A DNA stretch of 64,000 nucleotides. Source: Blasia pusilla. Taxonomy: Eukaryota > Marchantiophyta > Marchantiopsida > Blasiales. This document shows positions 43,871 to 55,120 of the stretch, in pieces. How positions within the stretch are numbered: the stretch's first letter is position 1; every line of letters begins with the position of its first letter. A model generated the notes under the pieces. That model ran no database searches, was not told the DNA's origin, and saw only the letters and a list, made by a program, of their open reading frames with translations. Location of the stretch: assembly GCA_050084515.1 (NCBI GenBank), contig CM114275.1, forward strand, positions 14,384,001-14,448,000, given 5' to 3'. The position numbers and the translations under genes were made by a program.

Positions 43871-44332
43871 TTAACGAGCTCTAGTCGCATCTCGTTGACT
43901 CGGGCATGGGTTACGGCTCAAACCATCTACATCTTGGTTGAGCGTCCCAGGTCTATGCACCACGTGGAAGTCATACTCTTGCAACAAAAGAGCCCACCTC
44001 GTAAGCTTCCTTGTAAGCTTGTCGGACTCCATCAACCACTTAAGTGGCTGATGGTCAGTAATGATGGTAAGGGGATTGCCGAATAGATAACATCTGAAAT
44101 GTGCGACAGCCCACACTACAGCCAAGCACTCATCCTCATACAAGCTATACTTTGCCTCTGCATCGTTGTTTGAGCGACTAGCGTAAGCCACCACGAACTC
44201 TCTACTATCATCGTCATGTTGGGTGAGCGCGGCTCCAAGCCCCAACATGCTCCAATCGGTATGCAACTGGAAAAGACGCCCCTTGATCGGTCTTCTCAAT
44301 ATGGGCGCGGACGTCAATCTATCCTTGAGCAT
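43871..44332 (-). pseudogene. Element D RNase H
   Basis: An open frame of 153 codons with FQLHTDWSMLGLGAAL (first Asp), KYSLYEDECLAVVWAVAHFR (Glu), TIITDHQPLKWLM (third Asp) and the tether LNQDVDGLSRNP. This is the usual gypsy RNase H that removes genomic RNA during DNA synthesis. It follows the RT after a few stops. Confidence 0.85.
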
Positions 44333-44524
44333 CTGAAATGCTCTCTCCTACTCATCCTCCTAGTGCCACTCTTGATCCACCTTGGTCAGCAAGGTCAGAG
44401 ACTTTGCAATCGAGCTAAAACCCTGGACGTACCGTCGATAGAAGTTCGCCAATCCCATGAATGCACAAACTCGACTCACATCTGTAGAGCGTGGAATGTG
44501 TGAAATAGCCTCTACCTTCGTCTG

Positions 44525-45599
44525 CTACACACCAAGTCTCTCTCGGTATATCGTATGACCCACATACTCACTCTGGTCGTAAAAGAACTTGCACTTGCGT
44601 GGATGTAGCTTTAGCCCATATATCTGCAATCGTCGAAACACCCCCTCTAGATGTCGCTCATGCTCCTCAACCGTGGCGCTAAAGATTACAATGTCATCAA
44701 TATAACACCTAGCAAAATCCAGACCTACCAAGATCCTATCCATGACCCTCTGAAACTCAGCCGGGGCGTTCTTTAACCCAAATGGTAAGAACCGCCACAT
44801 GTACAAGCAATCCTTCCCTTGAGGATCAATGCCCCAAAATGCCGTCTTCTGTATGTCCTCCAATCTAATAGGCAGTTGATGGTATCCGGCTCGAAGATCT
44901 AACAAACTTAAGACCTTTGCATGCCCAAAAGCATCAAATATCTCCTCAAGAGTGGGCATGGCATACCTATTGGACTTTGTCTGCCGATTGATAGGTCAGT
45001 AATCTCCACACGTCTGCCTATCCGTCCAATTGTCATGCACATCCTTCTTGGTGGGCATGACAATGGCATATGCATACTCTCCATGCGACATCTCTTCTAG
45101 TCCTGCGCCAACCAAGTCATGGCTCCTACTCTGAATCAGAGCCCTCTCCATGTCACTATACGTGAAGGGTTGTCGGAAGATCGGCTTGTCACTCGACAAC
45201 TCAATGCGGATCCCTGGACCCTTCAGCGTATCCAAATCCTGCAAACTAAATGCAAAATAGCTCCTATAACTCCTAAGGAACTTGTGTATCCGGCGTCGCT
45301 CTCCTCATGTCAACTTAGGGCCCATATCTGGCTCCCAAGTCTCCATCGTGACTACGGTAGGACTCTCCGGCGCGGGTGTCAGTGGTTGCTATGGTGCAAC
45401 CCTGTCTCGGACAACAAAACTCGACTACTCCCCTGTAGCCAACTGCAAAATCGGATCTCCATTTTCAGTACCCGGAACCACACTCGATGTTGTGGCTACC
45501 ATCTCTTGGCATACCTGCAAAACATCCCAAGAAGTCCAAGGGTGTCTCTCCCAATCATCTGTAGTGTGTCGATCTCCTTGGGTCTCACCCCCAGCCACA
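44525..45599 (-). pseudogene. Element D reverse transcriptase
   Basis: The lead-in (LKGPGIRIELSSDKPIFRQP, 45244-44996) is followed by the palm: MPTLEEIFDAFGHAKVLSLL, DLRAGYHQLPIRLEDIQKTA, PFGLKNAPAEFQRVMDRIL and the intact catalytic box FARCYIDDIVIFS. It ends near YVGHTIYRERLGV. One stop separates the lead-in from the palm. The frame upstream of 45260 (45613-45425, TSWDVLQVCQEMVATTSSVV) would join the methyltransferase to the RT. It is cut at 45600 by the nested chromodomain gypsy. Confidence 0.85.
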
Positions 45600-45908
45600 A
45601 TGGTCCTAAACACAGTCGGATTCTCCCAAATGCTAGTCGTGTTCCAAACTAGTTCTCACCTCTTTGGCAACCAACCTCCCAAGACTCAACTCATCTCAAG
45701 TCTTGGCTCGCATTTGGTCTAGGTTTCCTGGTCGCGACCACTAACGCATGAAACGCATAATTGTGTTCCGCGTTTCGTCTCTTAGACTTTTCCAAGAGAC
45801 CTTTCCAAACGCCTCTCCAAAGCGCAAACCTCGCAGCGTGAGTTCACTTGAATTATGATGTTTTGCTTGGCGCCTATTTGGTGTTTTTTGGTTATGAGGG
45901 TCGCGACA
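45600..45908 (-). repeat. Chromovirus 3' LTR (truncated)
   Basis: It matches 51522-51832 from ATGGTCCTAAACACAGTC to the end (TCGCGACA here, TTGCAATACA there). About 440 bp of the LTR is missing at the left. The polypurine tract is the complement of CTCACCCCTCCTTAGAAGG, directly to the right. Confidence 0.85.
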
Positions 45909-46602
45909 CTCACCCCTCCTTAGAAGGTTGATGTCCTCATCAACGCAAACTTTGTTAATGTTAAGTTCTGGGAAGCCGACCCCTTAAAACTGAATCATAT
46001 TTTGGTAGCTAACCTGCAATTCCTCTTTTTGGCTTAAGTCTTAGGTTGTTGCTTGCAGCACTTAGAATTATTAGCTTCTTCTTTTCGATGAGCCTAGACC
46101 AGTTTTGCAGAACTAATCTAAACTATCAAAATAAGCTAACTAAGTCTACAACCTAACACTTCACTCACTATTTGTAAACAACCGCCTATCTACCTAGCCA
46201 ACTCGTACTACTTTTGGGTCACTCGTATTCCACTTAGGCGCCTCACTAAGTTCACTCATGCAATATGAATGAGATCACTACAAACCCCAAGATAGACTAA
46301 TTTGCCCCGCCGACGTTAAGGCGAGCCCAAATGCTAGTACTTCAACACTTGGTCCTGATCTAGATGCCTTATCTGAATACAAGCTCTCACCTCAAATACT
46401 CATTGTTTGGCCTCCTTGACTTACATCCTAAGCATATGAAGAACTACTCATTGCCATGCACTACGAAACTCAAAATTATAATACAAGCATCGAATCTCCA
46501 AATCCATGTCTTCTTTATTGCAACAACTAAACATTTCTAGTTACAACGGGTTATCGGCCCAAGCTTTCCGGTCACAAGTTATGTCCATTGCTTCACCATG
46601 TA

Positions 46603-48198
46603 CTAATGCACGTGCCTTTCTTGCATCCATTTGAAGTTGTGCAATGCTTCTTGCGCGTGTTCAAGATCCGCCTCCGCAATCCAAGTCGCCTCTTTCACAT
46701 GGTAGCCTTTCCACTTGACCAAGTACTCGTACTTGGTGGCTCTACGTCTGGAATGCAGAATGATCTCAATCTTGAACTCTGGTTCCTCATTTCTGATGAC
46801 CGGTTGTGGTCTCAACATCATCCTTCGCTCCGGATGCACATCGTCTTGAAGACACTTCTTCAATAATGACACATGGACAGTCAGGTGAATCTTGAACTCG
46901 TTTGGCAACTCCAATGTGTACACATCCTCAAACGGCTTTGCCTTGATCACATACGGTCCAACATACTTGGCTGACAATTTTGCGGACAATTCCTTCGGAA
47001 GTGTGAGATTCTTTACACTCAACCACACTTGTTCCCCAACTTGGAAACTCACTTGGTGCCGACTTTTGTTCGCATGCTTCACGTACCTTAGTTGAGCCTT
47101 GGCGAGACTTTTCCTCACTCGCTCTTGTTGTTCCTGCATTTCCACTAACAAACATTCTGCCGTTGCTTGACGAGTGAGTGCCAATGTAACGCCCCTCGAA
47201 AGAGCTAAGTCAAGAGGCCCTTCTGGTTCTCTTTGATACGCCAAAAGAAACGGAGATTCTCCGGTTGCAGAATGCCTAGTCGAGTTGTAACAATACTCAG
47301 CCATACTTAACCACTTGGCCCAATCTCTTTGGTCTGCACTCACGTAATTTCCTAAGTATTGGTTTACGACCGAGTTTACTTTTTCCGTTTGCCCATCCGT
47401 TTGAGGATGGAAGGCCGTACTAAAGTTGAGTTTAGTCCGGAACCTCATGAATAGATATTTCCAAAAGGCACTGGTAATCTTCGGATCTCAATCGGACACA
47501 ATGCTCCTAGGCAATCCGTGAGCTCGCCACCAACCATCCAGGAACAGTCGGGAAGTCATGTAGGCCGTCGCAGACTCTCTCGTCGGCACAAACCTCCCCA
47601 ACTTGCTAAACCGATCAACTATCACAAGTAAAGCGTTGTATCCCTCAGATTCCGGAAGACTCGCAATGAAATCCATGCTAATGCTTTGCAAGGGTCCCTC
47701 TGGGATTGGCAAAGGATGAAGTAAGCCTTGTTTCTTCGCATACGAAATGCGGTTCGCCTGATAGGTCACGCAGGTTTTCACATATTGAGCAACATATTCC
47801 TTCATGTTGGGCCAGAAGAACCTTTTGACCAAAAGAGCAAGAGTTGATTTCTCCCCTTTGTGTCCTGCCAAAGGTCCATCATGACATTCCACAAACACCT
47901 TGGTCCGTAGCTTGCCTTGGCCTACATAGATCCTGCTCTGCTTAAACCTTAGCAAGTCGTGTCTCAAACTCATATTGGCCACCTTCTTTTCCCGCTTTAA
48001 CTTCCCAAGGTACTCCCTCGCTTGCGGATCCTTCATGTATCCTTCCCGAATCCTTCTTTCCAGGTCTGTTTCATCAGGGAACATTGCTCTCAACACTTGT
48101 GTCGTCGATGGCATATGCTCATCCCTGCGACTTAACGCATCTGGAATGACATTGTCTTTCCCCAGCTTATCGATTAGCTCCACATTCATCAACGCCAA
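46603..48198 (-). pseudogene. Chromovirus integrase with chromodomain
   Basis: HHCC zinc region (CHDGPLAGHKGEKSTLALLV), catalytic core (SISMDFIASLPESEGYNALL, GLPRSIVSD, then a single stop), a second block FSTAFHPQTDGQTEKVNSVV with the Glu, a GPY-like KYVGPYVIKAK, and a C-terminal chromodomain (YEYLVKWKGYHVKEATWIAE). Chromodomains bind methylated histone H3 and steer chromoviruses to heterochromatin. The stop sits where relatives have Arg, as expected for CGA to TGA. Otherwise the frame is intact. Confidence 0.9.
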
Positions 48199-49458
48199 GG
48201 TATCATGCCATCAAATTTGCTTTGGTGTTACGCGATCCTGGGTCTCAAAATACTTGAGCGATATGTTATCGGTGAATACTCGAGTCTTGTGAAGTCCCAA
48301 ATAGTGACGCCACTTCCTCAAGCACTGAACCACCGCGAACAACTCTTTCTCATGATTGGGCCATCTCCTTTCGGTATCGCTAAGCTTCTTGCTCTTGTAT
48401 GCTACAGGTCTCCCTTTTTGCACCAACATTCCTGCAATCGCGAAATCACTAGCATCTGTGTGCACCTCGAACGGTTGGTCAAACTCTGGCAGTTTCAAAA
48501 CTGGTTCCTGCGAGAGGATCTCCTTGACTCGATTGAACGCTTTATCCACTTCCTTGGTCCATGTAGTGTTGGAAAAATTTGCGGTCCAATCTGTGAGAGG
48601 TTTCACTATTCCCGAAAAGTTCTTCACGTATGTCCGGTAAAACTGGACCGCTCCGATGAACCTCCTCATCCCCTTCACCGTGGAAGGCGGTTCCCATTCG
48701 GCAATTGTGCTTACCTTCTCCATGTCTGGACTCACTCCATCCGCACCAACTACATGTCCCAAGAACTTGATCTTTGTCAAACCGAACTCACTTTTATCCG
48801 CATTCGCATATAGCTTGTTCACCCTAAGTTTCTCAAACACCGTCTTCAAATGTCGAGCGTGCTCTACTAGTGTTTTCGAATAGATGAGTATGTCATCAAT
48901 ATAGATGATCACAAACTCATCCGTCTCCTTTTGAAACATGGAGTTCATCAAAGTGGTGAACGTCGGAGGTGCATTACAAAGACCGAAAGGCATAACCACA
49001 AACTCGAACGAACCGTATCTCATTCTACACGCAGTCTTCTCAACATCCGCTTCGGCAATCCGAATATGATAATATCCTGATTTCAGGTCAATCCGGCTGA
49101 AATACTTGGCACCCGACAATCGATCAAAGAGGTCATCCATCCTTAGTAGAGGATAGTTGTTCCTTACCATCACTTTATTCAGTGTCCGGTAATCAACACA
49201 GAGTCTCAACTTCCCATCCTTCTTCTTTACAAAGAGGATGGGCGCCCCATGAGGTGACTTGCTTGTTCGGATGTAACCCCTCTCTAGGAATTCACCCAAC
49301 CATTTCTTCAACTCAGCAAGTTCCTCTTGATTCAACCTATATGGTGCTTTTAAAGGTGGTTGAGATTCGGGTATCACCTCAATCTTATGATCAACCGCCC
49401 TATGTGGTGGCAGCTCAGTCGGAAGCTCCTTAGTCAACACATCTCCAAATTCTTTCAC
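48070..49458 (-). pseudogene. Chromovirus reverse transcriptase and RNase H
   Basis: A 415-codon open frame (49458-48211) with LCVDYRTLNKVMVRNNYPLL, the RT catalytic box VIIYIDDILIYSK, KIKFLGHVVGADGVSPDMEK and RNase H boxes VHTDASDFAIAG, NHEKELFAVV and RVFTDNISLKYF. One stop (TGA at a presumed CGA) follows TPKQI, then the frame goes on to IPDALSRRDEH. Catalytic residues are in place, so this part may have been functional recently. Confidence 0.9.
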
Positions 49459-50927
49459 AACTCTCTTGAGTGTTTCAGGATTCCCCTTGAAGCTGAGTTA
49501 TGATCTCTGCATCTCGCGCTTGCATAATCCTCTACTTGTCTCATGAAGCAAAGGAATCCTTCCTCTAACTCGGCCAAACTCGTCCTCGTGATGGCGTTCA
49601 CCAACTCCGTCTTCCTAGGAACCTCGTGAACCAATCTGACGTCCGTCCATTTGCCATTACCAAGACGCTCAACCTCAAAAGGTCTTTGCCTCAGTTCCAC
49701 CTCATACGCATCCAAGAACGTGTTCCCCAAGACTCCATTGGATACCATCCATGTCGCAAACTCTGAAATTCTCCTTCAATTCAAATACTCCGCATCCCAC
49801 AACTAGCCCTAAAACCACATCTAAAGTCTGGTGGGACTTGCCTCCCGCGAATCCTACCCTAATGGGTTCATCCGCCTTGGTGGTTGGCAATCCCAACGTT
49901 TTCACGATTCTCGGATTCAAGAATGAGTGCGAAGCACATGTATCAACGAGCAACATCACATCGCGATTAGCGATCCTGGATCCTAGGTAAACCAAATTGG
50001 GCATTCTCTTGGTGACTTGGAGAGATGTATCTAGATCTCCCTCTGATAAGTGCTTATGGGCAAACGCAATCATACTCGGTTTACTAACCTTGGGCCTAAC
50101 ACATTCCTTAGCCATATGTCCGGGATCGCCATAGTTGTAGCAAATCACTTTGGCATTTGTTGACTTTGTGAACAGCGGCCCTCTTGGCTTTGCGTTGAGT
50201 TCCACTCGTTTTGCTATTGGGGCAAGAGACCCTACGTGGTTGCGCTCACCCCCATTCCAAACCCTCTTGGATGTCCCTTTTTTTTTCGATAACTTAGAAA
50301 AACTTTTTGGCTCAAAAGTTTTTCTAAGCGCAACCTCACAACCTCCATGCCATCGCGATACTCTTGATATTCGAGAGTGAATCAGTCACCAATCAACTCC
50401 TTGAAATCTTCCCACCTCAACATTTTCCCACGGCCTAGATGTTCTTTACGGTGAGCCGTCCACCAATGGAGAGCGTGATCCTTCATAAACGTGACCGCTA
50501 CAGTCACTTTGTCTTGTTCGTCTGCCTTTTGCACTTTGAAATAAAGTTTGAGTTCCGTTAGAAACTCACTCACTTTCCGAGAATGCCCCATTCCTGTGAA
50601 TGGCGGGGGAAATTTTGTCTTACAAAGCTTCTTGCCGGAACTAGAGGCTCCATTTGACTTGAATTCCAATATCACCTTGCTCTATTCGGCCATCTGGTCC
50701 GCCATCACCTTCATCAATCCCATCATTTGGATATAAAAGGCCGGATTGTTTAAGTTTGGAACCAAAGGTCCCGCGGAAAGATTTTTGGTTGGAACATCCT
50801 GATGTCTGGGACTCAGCACTTCCGGAGTCGCAAATTCCATCTCTGGCTCTCGGTCCGTCATTGATTCGTTTCTTGGCTTTTTTGCTTTGACTCGCGGTTT
50901 CCTCTGTTCTTCGCCTTTGGTCGCCAT
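49455..50927 (-). pseudogene. Chromovirus gag and protease
   Basis: Gag opens at 50927 (MATKGEEQRKPRVKAKKP, basic), has one stop at about 50680, then the capsid HALHWWTAHRKEHLGRG. The nucleocapsid box is CYNYGDPGHMAKEC, with Tyr at the second Cys. The protease active site reads LLVDTCASHSFL, with Cys in place of Gly of the D-T-G triad. A frame change near 49720 links the protease to the RT. The two changed residues suggest loss of function in gag-protease while the RT stays readable. Confidence 0.85.
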
Positions 50928-51063
50928 TTGCGAGTCTTCACTTTCTCAGATCTCCTCCTTGCCTCTTGCGTTCCTCCTCGGCGTCGCGGTCTTACGGCTA
51001 CCTTGAGTTCTCCCCAAACGTCCAGATCTTCGACGACCCCAAGTTCACGCTCATCAAGGATAA

Positions 51064-51075
51064 GCTTTGATACCA
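51064..51075 (-). other. Primer binding site of chromovirus
   Basis: The element strand reads TGGTATCAAAGC, two bases after the LTR end, complementary to initiator tRNA-Met. Confidence 0.85.
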
Positions 51076-51077
51076 CG

Positions 51078-51832
51078 TGTCGTGCGCATACTCTCCTTGA
51101 ACGTTAATCTTGTTTGTTGCGGAAGCGTGCCTTCAGTAGGTCACGCTCTCAACGCTGATCTGCATCCAAACACAAATGGATCAGGTTTGGGTTTCGAGTT
51201 CCAACGACAAACTACCGTTCCATCCCGTGCCTCTGAAATGCCGTTTGGCATCCAAAGTGGGGATTCGTGTTCTGAGACATCTCAGAGAGACTCCTCCCTT
51301 ACTAGTACTTCTGGGAATCTCCGAGGGCCCCCTACAGTTAGGGAAAGACACCCGGGCCTCTCCAATTGGCCCTCAACCCGATTGCTCTCTCAATTGTTTC
51401 AGGACAATATCTTAGCTTGTACCTATGCGTTTGCTGAGATCTTTGGTGCGTTGGAAGCACCTAAAGATCAGCTTTCTAACTCGCCCTTACTTGTCCCAAA
51501 CGCATATTGGAGCTCAACGTTATGGTCCTAAACACAGTCAGATTCTCCCAAACGCTAGTCGTGTTCCAAACTGGTTCTCACCTCTTTGGCAACCAACCTC
51601 CCAAGACTCAACTCATCTCAAGTCTTGGCTCTTGTTTGGTCTAGGTTTCCTGGTCGCGACCACTAACGCATAAAATGCACAACTCTGGTCAGCATTTTGT
51701 CTCTTAGACTTTTCCAAGAGACCTTTCCAAACGCCTCTCCAAATCGCAAACCTCGCAGCATGAGTTCACTTGAGTTATGATGTTTCGCTTGGTGCCTATT
51801 TGGTGTTGTTTGATTATGAGGGTTGCAATACA
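51078..51832 (-). repeat. Chromovirus 5' LTR
   Basis: 755 bp. The plus strand runs from TGTCGTGCGCATACTCTCC to GGGTTGCAATACA. It aligns inverted with the solo LTRs at 23101-24090 and 59808-60841. Confidence 0.9.
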
Positions 51833-51879
51833 TGGGGCTCATCAACACAACTTTTGTGATATGTCGCATTCTCAAATGA

Positions 51880-52860
51880 CATTGCTCAGCTACTCCTAAG
51901 CTGAAAATCCATGTCAAGCAGTTTAGGTACATCGCCTGATCCAAGACATGGCGTCGTGATGCCTCTGATAGTGACGGTACTGCCGTCACTCTTGTGGGGA
52001 ATCCCATCGCTCGCTCTCGCTCATCGGTGTTGGGCTCCACCAACCTCTATACCTGGTCATCCCAAACCAAGCCAAGTCCTGCCTCCTAGAATGCATAGGA
52101 AGGGGGAAAAGTCACCAATGTATAAAAGGCTACTCGTGGCATGCCAATCCTGTTGACCATAGTCAAAAACGGTTGATCATCATGCCTCACAGCGTGTGAT
52201 TGATGGCCCGGATCCAATATAGAATCCACCAAAAAATTAGAGGGACGCTCCACTCTTGCATAAGCCCTCCGCAACACCTCATGTGGTACCAAGTTGGTCC
52301 ACCAAAGACGCGGGCGGTGTGCTCTAGAACCTACACTCGCCGCATCTAACAACACTGTCGGGCCAATCCATGCGCGCATCTCAAGTGCACTTGTCACCAC
52401 GCGGGACCTCAAATCGCCCAAAATTGGCACATTCTCCAAAATGTATGATGGAGAACGAGATTGATGCTCTTGTAAATATTGCAAGATCCGCATCATCTCC
52501 CAAAACAACTTGGACCGAGTGTCAGCTAACCCGCTACCTCATCCAACACTCGATTGGCCTTGATACGGCCAACCACCAATGACCAAGTCTATGGTCCCTA
52601 CCCGCTCCAAGTCCTGCGCCCCCAATAATGAAATGTCCCTCGGTAGGGAACTCTCATAAGCCTGAATGGCAGATGTAGACAACAAGTCCGGAAAATAGAG
52701 GAGTAACTGCGCCACATAGTGAAGTGAACTACATCTCACAACATCATCAATCTCCACATATAGGTACTCCTACACGCGCACTCGAGCGTGCAAAACAACA
52801 ACTAACCTAGTGTTGATCCCTCCAAAGAGATCCAACACCCGAAATCCTCCTCTAGGATGC
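51880..52860 (-). pseudogene. C5-cytosine DNA methyltransferase inside gypsy element D
   Basis: On the minus strand, in family order: motif I GGFRVLDLFGGINTR (52850-52805), an acidic strand YLYVEIDDVV after one stop (motif II), a DI segment (LPRDISLLG, motif III region), motif IV IDLVIGGWPYQGQSSVG (near 52560), motif VI LENVPI (near 52425), motif VIII GSRAHRPRLWWTNL (near 52320), then a target-recognition stretch and motifs IX/X (ERERAMGFPTRVTAVPSL; LDQAMYLNCLTW, to 51890). The G-G-W-P and R-L-W-W-T-N-L style is DNMT3-like. The catalytic Cys of motif IV is Tyr. At about 320 residues it is a catalytic domain only, lying between protease and RT. Confidence 0.85.
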
Positions 52861-53455
52861 ACCACAAAATCGGGGTGGTATCCAAAGGGGTCATAGCAGC
52901 ACTCCTGCCTACATGGGGTTCCTTTGACCCGTCACACTCTAGTGCAATCGTCTCGCTCCACACAGTCTGCAAATGCTCAGTGGCTAAGCGTCGAAGCTCC
53001 TCAATCAAGCCCCAAAGCAACACCTCTCCTCCACGGACTGATGCGGCTACCATGACAGTCCTCTCCATAGAAATTTCAGGAACGGGAGTATCCTCTGCAT
53101 GGACATGTCCCTCAATCAAATCACTAGGCCAAGTGATGGCACTACTAAATGCTGCTAAGGTCGCCATCTCTCCTGGCCGTCGCTCGATCACTGCACTTGT
53201 GAATCAAACGGGCAATGAGCTAAGGCGCTCATCACCTTACTGCCATCTTGGTCTGTAGGAGGTTGACTCCTCCCAGTAATCCAAGGAAAATCCCATCGGG
53301 TATAACACTACTCCACCAACCAAGACGTCGTAGGACTTTGCATCAGTCAATATCGCCTTGGCTTGCACCACAAACTCATCTGTAGGATGTCCGGGTGAAT
53401 CCTCACCACGACCTCTTGTCGGATGATATACTGTGTGGTACTCGCTCCACCCAAG
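52861..53455 (-). pseudogene. Element D retropepsin C-terminus and linker
   Basis: The minus strand reads VVQAKAILTDAKSYDVLVGG, then VVLYPMGFSLDYWEESTSYR. This resembles the C-terminal lobe of a retroviral-type aspartic protease (I/V-L-x-G-x-x-x-L). After one stop it continues SLPVRF and a 110-residue linker (53191-52870) without a domain. The active-site half is absent; the element is cut at about 53460 by unrelated A+T-rich DNA. The open frame from here towards motif I supports a single polyprotein. Confidence 0.6.
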
Positions 53456-53460
53456 AATTG

Positions 53461-54474
53461 TTCATATGATTTAAAGATTGAAGAAAACTAGTAGAAACTA
53501 ACAATATTTCTGGTTGACAATCCATATAGTCTTGGAATGTATACATATAGTCTTGGAATGTATACATAATGAATAATCAAACTAAAAATACTTCTCATAA
53601 AAAAATTGAATTTAATCATAGTAGAGAATGTCTACAAAATGCCAACTCCATCAAGATGGTAATAACAATCCTCAAAAATCTCTACATAGATTATAAGACA
53701 TACATTGGCAATAACATAACCAATGATTGCTGACATAACAATAATCCTTGAAAGAAAAAAATTGCCTTCAAAATTATGTCACTACATCGTCATATGCTAA
53801 TCCCGTCTACAAGATTATGGTAAAGTAGGAAGAATGGTCTTTATACTTCTATCCGGCGAGAGAACAAGTTAAAGTCCTTAGAGCATGTTTCAATTTTGTT
53901 TGTGGTGGATCATCCTATAGGTTTGGATATGGCAAATCTGTCTCTTCATCATTCACAATCAAAATATCCACCTTGAGAAGCCCTAAAGGGACCAGCTTAC
54001 GACAAAATTTATCTCGACAAGCAATCCATGATACCTTGCCTAATCCCACATGAAACCATCATTTTTGATGACCACATAAGAAGACCTGGTCGCCTACCAT
54101 CAACTATACAAGAACAAAAAAAATAATGAAAATGATTGGACATTTCACCAAAAATCAACCATCCACATATGTACCAACTTTGAGAACTTCTTACCTTCTT
54201 GAAGCTCCATTCATTCGATGGAACGTTGGATGAGAATTTTCAAATCAAAAGATCCATAGAGTTCTACAAGGCGAAGTCACATGAAGCTTTCATCAAATTT
54301 CATGTGTACTGAAGAGAATATAAACAAGTAGAAGACTAACAAGCATTTCAATAGTGAGATCTCAAACCACCAAGAATACAAAATGATAGAATTGAAGACT
54401 CACTTGATTTTTCTCCTTCCTATCTTGAATAGACAAAGCCTTCCGTTTTACTCTCAATTTAGCTTGAGGGAAGG
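53461..54474. other. A+T-rich DNA with a 21-bp tandem duplication
   Basis: No gene seen. 53523-53543 and 53544-53564 are identical 21-bp copies (ATATAGTCTTGGAATGTATA plus C). Confidence 0.6.
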
Positions 54475-55120
54475 TTATTCGTTGCTTCTCCTTGTCCTCA
54501 AGAATTCCATCCATAAAAATGTAGATGTTTTGCTCATATTGTTGGTAGGCAAAGACGCCATGTGAGTGGATACTACATCTATCCTACCTATAGAGGGCTC
54601 AATCTTATCACATTGAGTGGTTGTAGATGTTGTTGAGGCAACAACATCTAAGGACTTGACATGAGTCAAAGTAGCAACCTCTACATGACCAGCTTCAAAT
54701 AAAGGTGAAGTTTTAGATGTAGGGAGAGGAACCTCAAGATGTGAAAGTTCAGGTTTTGAAAAGACATTTGATTGAGGAAGGGAATTTTGAAGAGAAGGAG
54801 ATGTAGAGGAAACTTGGCAAGTAGGGAGGGTGGCATTAATAGAATCTGGTTTTGGAGGGAGAAGAGAAGGAGTGCATTCATCAGCAAGGGTAAAAGTCTC
54901 ACTAGGAGTGGCAGAAGTAGGAAGTATATCAATATTGCCATGTGGTGTTGCAATGGTCTTTCACTTGTTACTTAATTGCTGCAACATTTCTATGATCTGA
55001 GAAAGAGAAGTTTTCAGACCTACTACCTCAGCTTGTGTGCTTTCAGACAACTTCTCAAACCTCTCCATCTTCTTGGTTAACGTCGTAACTTCACTTTGCA
55101 AGCATGAGAATAGGGCGGGC
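54475..55120 (-). pseudogene. Coiled-coil, Ser/Thr-rich ORF of unknown type
   Basis: The minus strand starts near 55120 with a heptad-like helix (KSEVTTLTKKMERFEKLSES, then VVGLKTSLSQIIEMLQQLSN) and one stop. A Ser/Thr/Pro-rich linker follows (54953-54670) and then an acidic segment ending near 54475. No domain is recognised. Such a layout occurs in transposon accessory proteins and in plant nuclear proteins alike, so I do not assign a role. Confidence 0.35.

Larger units (their letters stand above)
45600..51832 (-). mobile_element. Chromodomain Ty3/gypsy (chromovirus), nearly complete
   Basis: The order on the minus strand is 5' LTR (51832-51078), primer site, gag, CCHC box, protease, RT-RNase H, integrase with chromodomain, a 690-bp 3' non-coding part, polypurine tract and a truncated 3' LTR (45908-45600). 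Reading frames are long, with only about five stops, so it is the youngest gypsy here. It is inserted inside element D. The outer part of the 3' LTR is missing, so no target duplication can be seen. Confidence 0.9.
41375..53460 (-). mobile_element. Gypsy element D encoding a DNA methyltransferase and a PHD finger
   Basis: On the minus strand the parts are: retropepsin C-terminus (53455-53200), spacer, C5-cytosine methyltransferase (52860-51880), an interruption by the chromodomain gypsy (51832-45600), then RT (45.26-44.5 kb), RNase H (44332-43871), integrase (43697-42640), PHD finger (42468-42331), polypurine tract and LTR (42145-41375). The pieces on either side of the nested element share strand and family order, so I infer one element. 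Gag and 5' LTR are lost at about 53460. All domains have stops or altered residues. Confidence 0.75.

Noticed and set aside
52802-53191. Separate host gene upstream of the DNMT
   Set aside because: The frame is a linker between the retropepsin-like segment and motif I; nothing marks it as a separate gene.
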